Assembly: GCF_015644665.1 (NCBI RefSeq)
Contig: NZ_JADOBQ010000002.1
Span: 496,001-560,000, forward strand
Reading direction: 5' to 3'
Source of the DNA: Roseobacter sp. MH60115
GTDB taxonomy: Bacteria; Pseudomonadota; Alphaproteobacteria; Rhodobacterales; Rhodobacteraceae
DNA length: 64,000 nucleotides
Below are positions 52,712 to 60,681 of the stretch, in pieces. Position numbers and translations under genes: made by a program. Under the pieces are notes generated by a model. The model did not search any database. It had not been told where the DNA came from and saw only the letters and a program-made list of their open reading frames with translations. Numbering within the stretch: position 1 is the first letter of the stretch; each line of letters opens with the position of its first letter.

Positions 52712-53443
52712 CTAGTCCGGCGTGTCGAGCGTGAGCGTCACGCGGTCGCCGACAAACCAGGTCCGCCCATATTCCACGGGTGCGCCGTCCATATCCGCGT
52801 TCATGCCAACAGATCTCAGGATCGGTGCGCCCTCTTCGATGCGCAGAAGTCCGGCTTGCGTTGCGGTCGCGCGTTTGGCGGTCAGGCGGGTCCACTCCCG
52901 CGTGTAGTCAGTGACCCCATGCGCCTGCAGCGCGGCTGTGACGGAGGATTTGTCAGTGAGAAATCTGGGCAGGTTTTCGAACCGGTCCGCTGGAAAGACG
53001 CTCTGAAACAGCGCCAAAGGCATGCTGTCGGCCAGCGACAGACCCTCGTAGCAATGCACCAGTGCATCCGCCGGAAGTGACAGCGCCTCGACCTCCCTGG
53101 CGGTCGCGCGCCGCGTGATCACGTCGAGCACGTTCTTTGCCGGTGTGCGCCCGGCGGCAGTGATGTTCTGGTGAAAGCGCACCCGCTTGCCGATGGGATA
53201 GTCGGTCGGGGTGCCGGTCACGAAAACACCGGCCCCGCGCCGCGGTACCACCAGTCCTTCGGTCGCCATGCGAGAAAGCGCGTGACGTACCGTGTGACGG
53301 TTGACCCCGAACCGGCGGGACAGGGCCGCCTCTGTCGGGAGCTTGTCACCCGTTGCGTAAATACCCTCGGCAATCTCATTGGTCAGCGTTGTGCAGATCG
53401 CGCGCCAGATGGGCGTTTTGCTCGAAGGGGTATCGGTGGTCAT
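52712..53443 (-). CDS. phnF: GntR-family phosphonate regulator
   Basis: The 243-residue regulator has a winged-helix domain (about 8-75; WRAICTTLTNEIAEGIYATGDKLPTEAALSRRFGVNRHTVRHALSRMATEGLV) and a UTRA effector domain (about 90-240; LVHCYEGLSLADSMPLALFQSVFPA). It is divergent from phnG, as in many C-P lyase loci. Start ATG 53443 is preferred over a Met four codons upstream. Tandem 8-bp repeats in the 93-bp gap are candidate binding sites. It probably represses the phnGHIJKLN operon in the absence of phosphonates. Confidence 0.92.
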   Translation of the reverse strand: MTTDTPSSKTPIWRAICTTLTNEIAEGIYATGDKLPTEAALSRRFGVNRHTVRHALSRMATEGLVVPRRGAGVFVTGTPTDYPIGKRVRFHQNITAAGRTPAKNVLDVITRRATAREVEALSLPADALVHCYEGLSLADSMPLALFQSVFPADRFENLPRFLTDKSSVTAALQAHGVTDYTREWTRLTAKRATATQAGLLRIEEGAPILRSVGMNADMDGAPVEYGRTWFVGDRVTLTLDTPD

Positions 53444-53498
53444 GTCACGAAACATTCACAGGGTTCGGGATTGTGTTTAGCGGCGTAGCGCGGTATAT

Positions 53499-53535
53499 TT
53501 GTCTAGTTGTATAGTAAAGGCGAAGAGTTGTCTAG
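53499..53535. promoter_or_regulatory. PhnF operator candidate: three copies of an 8-bp repeat
   Basis: TTGTCTAG (53499-53506) and TTGTATAG (53507-53514) are tandem copies, and TTGTCTAG recurs at 53528-53535, ending one base before the phnG ATG at 53537. The repeat differs in period (8 bp) from Pho boxes. The site lies between divergent phnF and phnG, so binding by PhnF is the natural reading. Confidence 0.55.
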
Positions 53536-53536
53536 C

Positions 53537-53989
53537 ATGAACGACACAGCCCGCAAAAACGACCGCAAGACCTGGATGAGCCTTCTGGCCAAGGCCCCGT
53601 CAGACCGTCTCGCAGCACTTTGGTCCGAAGCCGGATACGCGCCCGAGCACAGTTTTCTGCGCGCACCCGAACAGGGGGCGGTCATGGTGCAGGGGCGTAC
53701 GGGCGCAACCGGTGCCCCCTTCAATCTGGGTGAGATGACCGTGACCCGTTGTGCTGCAAAGTTGGCGGATGGCACCGTCGGGCATGGCTATGTGCAGGGG
53801 CGCGATAAGGCCAAGGCGGTCACCGCCGCGCTGATCGATGCGCTGATGCAGACTGATCGGGCGTCGGAGGTGCGGGCCGCTATTCTGACGCCACTGGCGT
53901 GCGAGGCGCAGCGCGCGGCAGAGGTAAAGGCTGCCAAGGCTGCCGCGACAAAGGTGGAGTTCTTCACACTGGTGCGAGGAGAGGATTGA
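53537..53989 (+). CDS. phnG: C-P lyase core subunit PhnG
   Basis: Subunit of the PhnGHIJ complex that cleaves carbon-phosphorus bonds, 150 residues. Marks are WMSLLAKAPSDRLAALW, GEMTVTRCAAKLADGTVGHGYVQGRDKAKAVTAALIDAL. The start at 53537 has AGGCGAAGAG upstream and directly follows a repeat of the putative operator. It overlaps phnH by one base (TGATG), which indicates tight coupling. Confidence 0.95.
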   Translation: MNDTARKNDRKTWMSLLAKAPSDRLAALWSEAGYAPEHSFLRAPEQGAVMVQGRTGATGAPFNLGEMTVTRCAAKLADGTVGHGYVQGRDKAKAVTAALIDALMQTDRASEVRAAILTPLACEAQRAAEVKAAKAAATKVEFFTLVRGED

Positions 53990-54552
53990 TGCAGGCACAA
54001 ATGCTTGAGGGCGGATTTGCCGAAGCGCCACGAGACGCGGCCATCGCGTTTCGCGCCGCGATGCGCACCATGGCGATGCCCGGCACAATCGAAACGCTGA
54101 CCGGTGCGGCGGGGCCTGCACCGCTATCCCCTGCCGCGTCCGTATTGTTGCTGACCCTCTGCGATCCGGACACACCGATCCACTTGGCGGGGGCGCATGA
54201 CGCTCAAGACGTGCGGGAGTGGATCACCTTCCATACCGGCGCACCCTTTGTCGCCGCTGATCAGGCAATGTTCGCACTGGGGTCTTGGGAGGCATTGGCG
54301 CCGCATCAAGACTACGCCATCGGCACGGCGGAATACCCGGACCGGGCCGCCACGCTGATCGTGGAAATGCCCGTACTGGCGCCGCAGGGCGCGTATCTCT
54401 CAGGGCCCGGTATCGAGGCGGAGGTACATCTCACCGTGCCCGATATCGCGTTTTCGCAGGCCAATGCGCGGCTCTATCCGCTTGGCGTGGACATGTTTCT
54501 CACCCATGGCAACCGCGTCGCGGCGCTGCCCAGATCGACACAGGTGCGCTGA
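53989..54552 (+). CDS. phnH: C-P lyase core subunit PhnH
   Basis: The 187-residue subunit is of usual length. It has the conserved GFAEAPRDAAIAFRAAMRTMAMPGTIETL near the N-terminus, LLTLCDPDTPIHL, and FLTHGNRVAALPRSTQVR at the C-terminus. It starts and ends with one-base overlaps to phnG and phnI. PhnH helps assemble the core complex with PhnG, PhnI and PhnJ. Confidence 0.95.
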   Translation: MQAQMLEGGFAEAPRDAAIAFRAAMRTMAMPGTIETLTGAAGPAPLSPAASVLLLTLCDPDTPIHLAGAHDAQDVREWITFHTGAPFVAADQAMFALGSWEALAPHQDYAIGTAEYPDRAATLIVEMPVLAPQGAYLSGPGIEAEVHLTVPDIAFSQANARLYPLGVDMFLTHGNRVAALPRSTQVR

Positions 54553-55637
54553 TGTATGTTGCGGTAAAAGGGGGCGAGCGGGCGATTGACAACGCGCATG
54601 CGCTGCTGGCGGAAAAGCGGCGTGGTGATACGTCCGTTGCTGAGTTGAGCGTGGCACAAATCCGCGAGCAACTGAGCCTCGCGGTCAATCGCGTGATGGC
54701 AGAAGGTTCGCTCTTTGATCCCGATCTTGCAGCGCTTGCGATCAAACAGGCGCAGGGGGACCTGATTGAGGCGATTTTCCTCATCCGTGCTTACCGGACG
54801 ACCTTGCCAAGGTTCGGGTCTTCGCGCCCCATTGATACAGGGCAGATGTCTTGCGTGCGACGGGTCTCCGCCACGTTCAAGGACGCGCCGGGCGGGCAGG
54901 TGCTGGGGCCAACTTTTGACTACACACACCGTCTGCTTGATTTCAAACTGATGGCGGATGGTGAAGTGCCAGAGGCCGAAACAGCACCCCCGCGCACTGA
55001 GCCCACGCCCCACATCATGGATTTTCTCAACACCGAAGGGCTGATCGAAGAGGAAGAGGCGCATGATGAGATCCCGCCCGATCTGACTCGCGCGCCGCTG
55101 GAATTGCCTGCCGACCGGCCCTTGCGGTTGCAATCGCTGACGCGAGGTGACGAGGGGTTCATCCTCGGCATGGCCTATTCGACGCAGCGGGGATACGCGC
55201 GCAACCACGCCTTTGTCGGGGAATTGCGCATCGGCACCGTGCCGGTCGAGATGGAGATCCCCGAACTCGGATTTGCCATCGAGATCGGAGAGATCGAGGT
55301 CAGCGAGTGCGAGACAGTGAACCAGTTCAAAGGCTCAAAGACAGAACCCCCGCAGTTCACACGCGGCTATGGTCTGATCTTTGGACAGTCGGAACGCAAA
55401 GCCATTTCCATGGCGCTGGTGGACCGGGCGTTGCGGTGGAAGGAGTTGGGCGAAGACGATGTCGGCGCGCCCGCGCAGAACGAGGAATTCGTCCTCTATC
55501 ATGCGGATAACATCCAGGCGACGGGGTTTCTGGAGCACATCAAGCTGCCCCATTACGTCGATTTTCAGGCCGAGCTGGAACTGGTGCGCAAGATGCGCGC
55601 AGAAGCTCAGACCGGTTTGCAGGAGGCTGCGGAATGA
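54552..55637 (+). CDS. phnI: C-P lyase core subunit PhnI
   Basis: The 361-residue subunit replaces the adenine of ATP with the phosphonate (nucleosidase step, with PhnG/H/L). Marks are MYVAVKGGERAIDNAHALLAEKRRGD, FLIRAYRTTLPRFGSS, RRVSATFKDAPGGQVLGPTFDYTHRLLDF and RALRWKELGEDDVGAPAQNEEFVLYHADNIQATGFLEHIKLPHYVDFQ. It is coupled to phnH by a one-base overlap. After its stop there is an unusual 253-bp interruption before phnJ, which holds a small antisense gene. Confidence 0.95.
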   Translation: MYVAVKGGERAIDNAHALLAEKRRGDTSVAELSVAQIREQLSLAVNRVMAEGSLFDPDLAALAIKQAQGDLIEAIFLIRAYRTTLPRFGSSRPIDTGQMSCVRRVSATFKDAPGGQVLGPTFDYTHRLLDFKLMADGEVPEAETAPPRTEPTPHIMDFLNTEGLIEEEEAHDEIPPDLTRAPLELPADRPLRLQSLTRGDEGFILGMAYSTQRGYARNHAFVGELRIGTVPVEMEIPELGFAIEIGEIEVSECETVNQFKGSKTEPPQFTRGYGLIFGQSERKAISMALVDRALRWKELGEDDVGAPAQNEEFVLYHADNIQATGFLEHIKLPHYVDFQAELELVRKMRAEAQTGLQEAAE

Positions 55638-55639
55638 CG

Positions 55640-55834
55640 TCAGTCGCCGCCATCTCCGCCATCGCCTGCGTCGGAACCATCGGACATTGTGGGGCCGTCA
55701 TCGACGAAATCGAATGTGTTTTCGCACCAGGTGGCGAACTCGCTGCCGGGCCAGAAAATAATCACCGCAGAGCGCAGCATCAACAGTGCGAGAATGCCGC
55801 CGATCACGATGCCGCCGATCATGTCGCCTTCCAT
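55640..55834 (-). CDS. Small membrane protein on the opposite strand between phnI and phnJ
   Basis: The 64-residue product has one hydrophobic helix (about 5-28; MIGGIVIGGILALLMLRSAVII), a polar middle WPGSEFATWCENTFDFVDD, and an Asp/Gly-rich tail (SDGSDAGDGGDGGD). On its own strand AAGGAG (55840-55845) sits 5 bp before the ATG at 55834, a near-ideal ribosome site. It runs against the C-P lyase operon and fills the only gap in it. No family is recognised. Whether it is translated is not shown. Confidence 0.6.
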   Translation of the reverse strand: MEGDMIGGIVIGGILALLMLRSAVIIFWPGSEFATWCENTFDFVDDGPTMSDGSDAGDGGDGGD

Positions 55835-55890
55835 ATCGTCTCCTTCGATTTCTATCGACGCGTATCTTCGCGTCCAAAAGAGGCAGCACT

Positions 55891-56745
55891 ATGACCGACT
55901 ACAATTTTGCCTATCTGGACGAGCAGACCAAGCGGATGATCCGGCGGGCGATCCTCAAGGGGCTGGCCGTGCCCGGCTATCAGGTGCCTTTTGCCAGCCG
56001 CGAAATGCCGATGCCCTACGGGTGGGGCACCGGTGGTGTGCAGGTTTCTGCGGCGGTGATGACGCCGGAAGACAGGTTCAAGGTCATCGATCAGGGATCG
56101 GATGACACCACCAACGCGGTCTCGATCCGGCGGTTTTTCGAACGCACCGCCGGGGTGGCGGTCACCGAAGAGACGCGGGAGGCGACCGTGATCCAGACCC
56201 GGCACCGCATCCCGGAGACGCCGCTGGAGGCGGGGCAGATCCTTGTCTACCAGGTGCCGATCCCGGAACCGCTGCGGTTTTTGGAGCCGTCTGAGGTGGA
56301 GACCCGCAAGATGCACAGCCTTGAGGAATACGGGCTGATGCACGTCAAGCTTTATGAAGACATCAGCCAGCACGGTGCGATTGCCACGGCCTACGCCTAC
56401 CCGGTGATGGTTCAGGATCGCTATGTCATGGACCCGTCGCCCATTCCCAAGTTCGACAACCCGAAACTGCACAGCCCGGCGATCCAGCTGTTCGGCGCCG
56501 GACGCGAGCAACGCATCTACGCGGTACCGCCCTTTACCAAGGTCGTGAGCCTGGATTTCGAGGATTTTCCCTTTGAGGCCAGCAAGGCGGATGGGGCCTG
56601 CGCGCTCTGCGGAGTGGACAACAGCTATCTGGACGAGGTCATCATGGATGATGCGGGCAACCGGATGTTCGTCTGTTCGGACACTGATTTTTGCACCACG
56701 CGCCGCGCGCAGGGGCATGTGGGGGCGGAAGGAGTGCCGTCATGA
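55891..56745 (+). CDS. phnJ: C-P lyase catalytic subunit PhnJ, radical SAM
   Basis: The radical-SAM subunit cleaves the C-P bond of ribose phosphonate 5-phosphate. The 284-residue protein has the diagnostic cluster-binding motif CX2CX21CX5C with cysteines at 237, 240, 262 and 268. Further marks are the FASREMPMPYGWGTGGVQVSAAVM opening and TRHRIPETPLEAGQILVYQVPIPEPLR. The catalytic cysteine 268 is followed by TTRRAQGH. The start at 55891 was preferred to longer in-frame starts. AAGAGGC upstream provides a ribosome site. It overlaps phnK by 4 bp. Confidence 0.96.
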   Translation: MTDYNFAYLDEQTKRMIRRAILKGLAVPGYQVPFASREMPMPYGWGTGGVQVSAAVMTPEDRFKVIDQGSDDTTNAVSIRRFFERTAGVAVTEETREATVIQTRHRIPETPLEAGQILVYQVPIPEPLRFLEPSEVETRKMHSLEEYGLMHVKLYEDISQHGAIATAYAYPVMVQDRYVMDPSPIPKFDNPKLHSPAIQLFGAGREQRIYAVPPFTKVVSLDFEDFPFEASKADGACALCGVDNSYLDEVIMDDAGNRMFVCSDTDFCTTRRAQGHVGAEGVPS

Positions 56746-57533
56746 AGGACATGATGCAGGATACCGACGTGCTGCTGTCGGTCCGGGGGCTGTCGAAATT
56801 CTACGGCGTCCGCATCGGCTGCGCAGAGGTCAGTTTCGATCTGTTCCCGGGCGAGGTGATGGGGATCGTCGGGGAAAGCGGATCGGGCAAATCGACCTTG
56901 CTGAACTGCATGGCCGGGCATCTGACACCGGACCGTGGCGAGGTACTTTTTGCAGGTCGCGACGGCGGCTTGCGGGATACCCTCAGAATGTCGGAGCCAG
57001 AGCGCCGCATGTTGGGGCGGACCGATTGGGCCTTTGTGCATCAACACGCGCGCGATGGGCTGCGGATGAATGTCTCTGCTGGCGGTAATGTCGGCGAACG
57101 GCTGATGGCCGTGGGCGCGCGGCACTACGGGGCGATCCGGGACAGCGCGGTGGACTGGCTGGGCCGGGTCGAGATTGCCGAGGACCGTATCGATGATCGC
57201 CCCACAGCTTTTTCCGGCGGTATGCAGCAGCGGCTGCAGATCGCGCGCAACCTGATCACCGGCCCGCGTCTGGTCTTTATGGACGAGCCCACGGGCGGGC
57301 TCGATGTCTCCGTGCAAGCGCGGCTGCTGGATTTGCTGCGCGGGCTGGTCCGCGAAATGGGGCTGTCGGCGGTGATCGTGACCCATGATATGGCCGTCGT
57401 ACGGTTGCTGGCGGACAGGCTGATGGTGATGAAAGACGGGTATGTGGTGGAAAGCGGGCTGACCGATCAGGTGCTGGATGATCCGCAACATGGCTACACC
57501 CAGCTGCTGGTCAGCTCGGTTTTGCAGGTATGA
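56742..57533 (+). CDS. phnK: C-P lyase ATP-binding subunit PhnK
   Basis: ABC-type ATPase of 263 residues that associates with the C-P lyase core, not with a transporter. Walker A is GESGSGKST, the signature is FSGGMQQR, Walker B is RLVFMDEPTGGLDVSVQARLLDLLRGLVRE and the H-loop is VIVTHDMAVVRL. The gene starts with an ATGA overlap into phnJ, and phnL follows after a 7-bp gap. Some annotation systems call it a phosphonate transport ATPase, but context favours the complex component. Confidence 0.95.
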   Translation: MKDMMQDTDVLLSVRGLSKFYGVRIGCAEVSFDLFPGEVMGIVGESGSGKSTLLNCMAGHLTPDRGEVLFAGRDGGLRDTLRMSEPERRMLGRTDWAFVHQHARDGLRMNVSAGGNVGERLMAVGARHYGAIRDSAVDWLGRVEIAEDRIDDRPTAFSGGMQQRLQIARNLITGPRLVFMDEPTGGLDVSVQARLLDLLRGLVREMGLSAVIVTHDMAVVRLLADRLMVMKDGYVVESGLTDQVLDDPQHGYTQLLVSSVLQV

Positions 57534-57540
57534 GGGCAAG

Positions 57541-58221
57541 ATGATCGAACTCAGAGACGTCTCAAAGCAATTCGTTCTGCACAATCAGGGCAGTACCGTC
57601 ATTCCCGTGCTCCAGGGGGCGGCGTTGCAGGTTTCACCGGGTGAATGTGTGGCGCTGACGGGCAATTCGGGCGCGGGCAAATCCACGCTGATGCGCATGG
57701 TCTACGGCAACTATCTGGCGGATCGGGGCGCGATTGTGGTGGATGGGGTCGATCTGGCCACCGCCGCCCCGCGCGACATCCTCGCGCTGCGCCGTCAGTC
57801 GCTGGGATATGTCAGCCAGTTCCTGCGTGTGGTCCCAAGGGTGCCGACATTGGAAGTTGTGGCTGAACCGCTGCTGATGCTCCGGGTGGAACGGGAGGCG
57901 GCGATGGCACGGGCGGAACAGCTGCTGGGGTTGCTCAATATCCCAGAACGCCTCTGGGCGCTCAGCCCCACCACATTTTCGGGGGGCGAGCAGCAGCGGG
58001 TCAATATTGCCCGTGGATTTGCCTATAACTACCCGGCGCTTTTGCTGGATGAACCCACGGCCAGCCTTGATCCGATCAACCGCGCGGTTGTCCTGTCACT
58101 GATCGAAGAGGCCAAGGCGCGTGGGGCCGCGATCCTGGGAATTTTCCACGACGCCGAGGCACGGGCGCGCGTCTGCGATCGCAGTATCGATGTCTCCGAT
58201 TTCACGCCAAAGGCGGCTTGA
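57541..58221 (+). CDS. phnL: C-P lyase ATP-binding subunit PhnL
   Basis: ABC-type ATPase of 226 residues with Walker A GNSGAGKST, the PhnL-typical VYGNYLADRGAIVVDGVDL, signature FSGGEQQR, Walker B LLLDEPTASLDP and the H-loop GIFHDAEARARVCDR (His retained). It lies 7 bp after phnK. phnN starts 1 bp past its stop, so phnJ-K-L-N are one tightly packed unit. Confidence 0.95.
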   Translation: MIELRDVSKQFVLHNQGSTVIPVLQGAALQVSPGECVALTGNSGAGKSTLMRMVYGNYLADRGAIVVDGVDLATAAPRDILALRRQSLGYVSQFLRVVPRVPTLEVVAEPLLMLRVEREAAMARAEQLLGLLNIPERLWALSPTTFSGGEQQRVNIARGFAYNYPALLLDEPTASLDPINRAVVLSLIEEAKARGAAILGIFHDAEARARVCDRSIDVSDFTPKAA

Positions 58222-58222
58222 G

Positions 58223-58765
58223 GTGGCGGGGCGTCTCATCGCCGTCGTTGGCCCGTCGGGCGTCGGCAAGGATTCCGTAATGGACGGGCTCTGCGCGGCG
58301 CACCCCGACCTGCACCGCGTCAAACGCACCATTACCCGACCGGCCGAGGCCGGGGGTGAAGATTTTCAAGCCGTTTCATCGGGGCAGTTTGACCAGATGC
58401 AGCATGCGGGCGCGTTCATCCTGTCGTGGGGGGCGCATGGCTTGCACTACGGCATTCCGGCAACGGTGCGCGATGTCCTGGCTGCTGGACGGGATGCGAT
58501 TGTGAACCTGTCGCGCGGCGTTCTGGTCGAGGCCAATAGGGAATTCGAGCACCTGCATGTGATCTCTCTGGTTGCCGATCCCAGAGTTCTCGCGGATCGT
58601 CTGGCCAGCAGGGGCCGCGAGACTGCGGCGGATATCGACAAGCGTCTTGCCCGCGAAGGGGCTACGCTGCCGGAAGGTTTGAGCATCACTCAGGTCCGCA
58701 ATGACCGCCCATTGGATGACACAATAGCGGAGATCGAAGCGCTCTATTTTCCGGTCAGCGTGTAG
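58223..58765 (+). CDS. phnN: Ribose 1,5-bisphosphate phosphokinase
   Basis: Phosphorylates ribose 1,5-bisphosphate to PRPP at the end of the C-P lyase route. The 180-residue P-loop kinase begins RLIAVVGPSGVGKDSVMDGL with the guanylate-kinase-like Walker A GPSGVGKDS. RVKRTITRPAEAGGEDFQAVS and SWGAHGLHYGIP follow. The start is a GTG 1 bp after the phnL stop. An ATG at 58190 inside phnL is an alternative. Its 3' end overlaps the convergent DUF1045 gene by 22 bp. Confidence 0.93.
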   Translation: MAGRLIAVVGPSGVGKDSVMDGLCAAHPDLHRVKRTITRPAEAGGEDFQAVSSGQFDQMQHAGAFILSWGAHGLHYGIPATVRDVLAAGRDAIVNLSRGVLVEANREFEHLHVISLVADPRVLADRLASRGRETAADIDKRLAREGATLPEGLSITQVRNDRPLDDTIAEIEALYFPVSV

Positions 58766-59409
58766 CGATGAATCTCATGGAACATCTCTCCGTCACGCTC
58801 CCCGACCAGGGTCAGGCTGTCGATGACAAAGGGGCGTGGCGGCAGATCACCAAAATGGGTATTTGCGTCCGCCATGACCTTTCCCACCTGATCCCGCGCC
58901 AACGGGCCGGTCAGCGTCATATGGAATTTGAAAGCCTCCATCACGTAAGGATAGCCCCAGTTGCGCAGGTTTTCCTCCTGCAAGGGTGTCAGGTTGGATT
59001 GCCTGCGCCGGGCCAGTTCACCGTCGGTTGGAGGTGCGCGAAAGACGTCGAGGTCGCGCACGGCGTGCCCTGCAAGTTCTGCAAGATCTCGGACGTCTCC
59101 GACAGGGGTGAGGGCCAGAAACGACCCGATCCGCGACAACGTGAGCCCGTCCAGCGCCACCGGCGCGAGGCGCCGCGACAGCGCCTCCAGCGCCTCCTTC
59201 AATCCTTCGGTGGTTGTGTCTTGGGCCAACCGGAACGGCGGCTTGATGGTCCCGTGAAATCCGTATTTGCGGGGCCGGGCCGTAACCGCATCATCGGCCG
59301 TGCCAACCGCCCGTCCGGCAGCCAGATCCCACCCCAGCCACGCGGCGCCCGCATCGGCAAATGCGCCGGGGCGCGGTGTGAAATAGACACCGTATCGGGT
59401 AAAGCGCAT
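58744..59409 (-). CDS. DUF1045 2H-phosphoesterase-like protein of phosphonate clusters
   Basis: The 221-residue protein has two HxT motifs, His52-Gly-Thr54 in KYGFHGTIKPPF and His163-Met-Thr165 in FKFHMTLTGPL, which is the signature of 2H phosphoesterases. Genes of this family (DUF1045) recur in phn loci. Because no phnP is present in the window, it could open the cyclic 1,2-phosphate of ribose left by PhnJ. That role is inferred. It is convergent with phnN and divergent from the canonical phnM. Confidence 0.85.
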   Translation of the reverse strand: MRFTRYGVYFTPRPGAFADAGAAWLGWDLAAGRAVGTADDAVTARPRKYGFHGTIKPPFRLAQDTTTEGLKEALEALSRRLAPVALDGLTLSRIGSFLALTPVGDVRDLAELAGHAVRDLDVFRAPPTDGELARRRQSNLTPLQEENLRNWGYPYVMEAFKFHMTLTGPLARDQVGKVMADANTHFGDLPPRPFVIDSLTLVGERDGEMFHEIHRYTLTGK

Positions 59410-59461
59410 CGGTTTGTATCCCCCAATTCCCCACAGTTTTTCAGGTCAGGTTAACACGCTC

Positions 59462-60607
59462 ATGACATCACAAACCATCTTCGCCAATGCCAAAGTCGTG
59501 CTGCCCAACGAAGTTGTGACGGGATCGGTCTGTATCACCGATGACCGGATCACCAGCATCGACAGCGGAGCGTCCGTGCCCGCCGGTGCCATCGACTGCG
59601 AAGGCGACTACCTCTGTCCCGGACTGATCGAATTGCATACCGACAACCTCGAACGTCACATGATGCCGCGCCCCAAGGTCGACTGGCCCCATGACGCCGC
59701 CATCGTTGCCCATGACGCGGAACTGGCAGGCGTTGGGATCACCACGGTTTTCGATGCCATACGGGTGGGCTCGATTGTCGATGACACGCCCAGCCGCTTC
59801 CCCCGCTATGCGCGCAATCTCGCAAGCGAGATCGAGAACATGCGCCGTCATGGCGCGCTGCGGATCAGTCACCACCTGCATCTGCGGGCCGAGGTCTGCT
59901 CGGAAACCTTGCCGGAGGAGTTGGAGGAGTTCGGCCCTGACGACCGGGTGGGCATCGTGTCCTTGATGGATCATACGCCGGGTCAGCGACAGTTTCGCAA
60001 TATGGCGCAGTTCGAGGCGTACGTGCGCGGCAAAAGGGGGCTGAGCGCCGAGGAATTCGAAGCCCATGTGGTCCGGCTGACCGACCTTCGGGCGCGGCTT
60101 GGCGACGCACATGAAACCGCAACGGTCGCGGCGACGAAACGGCTGGGAGCCACCTTGGCAAGCCACGATGACACGACACCGGATCAGGTTGCGGCTTCTG
60201 CCGATCACGGGGTTCACGTCGCCGAGTTTCCGACCACCATGGAGGCTGCCGAAGCCTGCCAGGCAAAGGGCATCGGGATCATCATGGGCGCGCCTAACCT
60301 GGTGCGCGGTGGGTCACATTCGGGCAACGTGGCGGCTAAGACGCTGGCCGAAAAAGGTTTACTGGATATCCTGTCCTCAGACTACGTGCCGGCGGCCTTG
60401 TTAAAAGGCGCCGTACAACTGGGCGCGCTTTGGGGGGACATGGCGCGCGGGTTGGCGACGGTGACAGCGAACCCCGCTGCGGGGGTCGAATTGCACGACC
60501 GTGGGCGGATCGCGCCGGGTTTGCGGGCAGATCTGACACGGTTCCGGGTGGTGGGCGAGGCCCCCATCGTGTGTGGTGTGTGGTCGAACGGTCGTCGGGT
60601 CAGCTAG
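59462..60607 (+). CDS. phnM: Alpha-D-ribose 1-methylphosphonate 5-triphosphate diphosphatase
   Basis: Removes pyrophosphate from the PhnI product to yield ribose phosphonate 5-phosphate. The 381-residue amidohydrolase has the canonical PhnM metal motif CPGLIELHTDNLERHMMPRPKVDWPHDAAIVAHD, ISHHLHLRAEVCSE, LMDHTPGQRQFRN, ATLASHDDTTPDQVAASADHGV and MGAPNLVRGGSHSGNVAAKTLAEKGLLDILSSDY. It is transcribed on its own, divergent from the DUF1045 gene. A second, divergent PhnM lies at 51467. Confidence 0.95.
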   Translation: MTSQTIFANAKVVLPNEVVTGSVCITDDRITSIDSGASVPAGAIDCEGDYLCPGLIELHTDNLERHMMPRPKVDWPHDAAIVAHDAELAGVGITTVFDAIRVGSIVDDTPSRFPRYARNLASEIENMRRHGALRISHHLHLRAEVCSETLPEELEEFGPDDRVGIVSLMDHTPGQRQFRNMAQFEAYVRGKRGLSAEEFEAHVVRLTDLRARLGDAHETATVAATKRLGATLASHDDTTPDQVAASADHGVHVAEFPTTMEAAEACQAKGIGIIMGAPNLVRGGSHSGNVAAKTLAEKGLLDILSSDYVPAALLKGAVQLGALWGDMARGLATVTANPAAGVELHDRGRIAPGLRADLTRFRVVGEAPIVCGVWSNGRRVS

Positions 60608-60681
60608 AATCCCCTCTTGTCAATCGGCGCCCGCTCTGGCCTGATCCGCCGCAATACGACCCTAACAAGGACACGCTTTTC

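Noticed and set aside
53499-53535. Pho box in the phnF-phnG gap
   Set aside because: The repeats have an 8-bp period and TTGTCTAG core rather than the 11-bp CTGTCAT pattern, so a PhnF site fits better.
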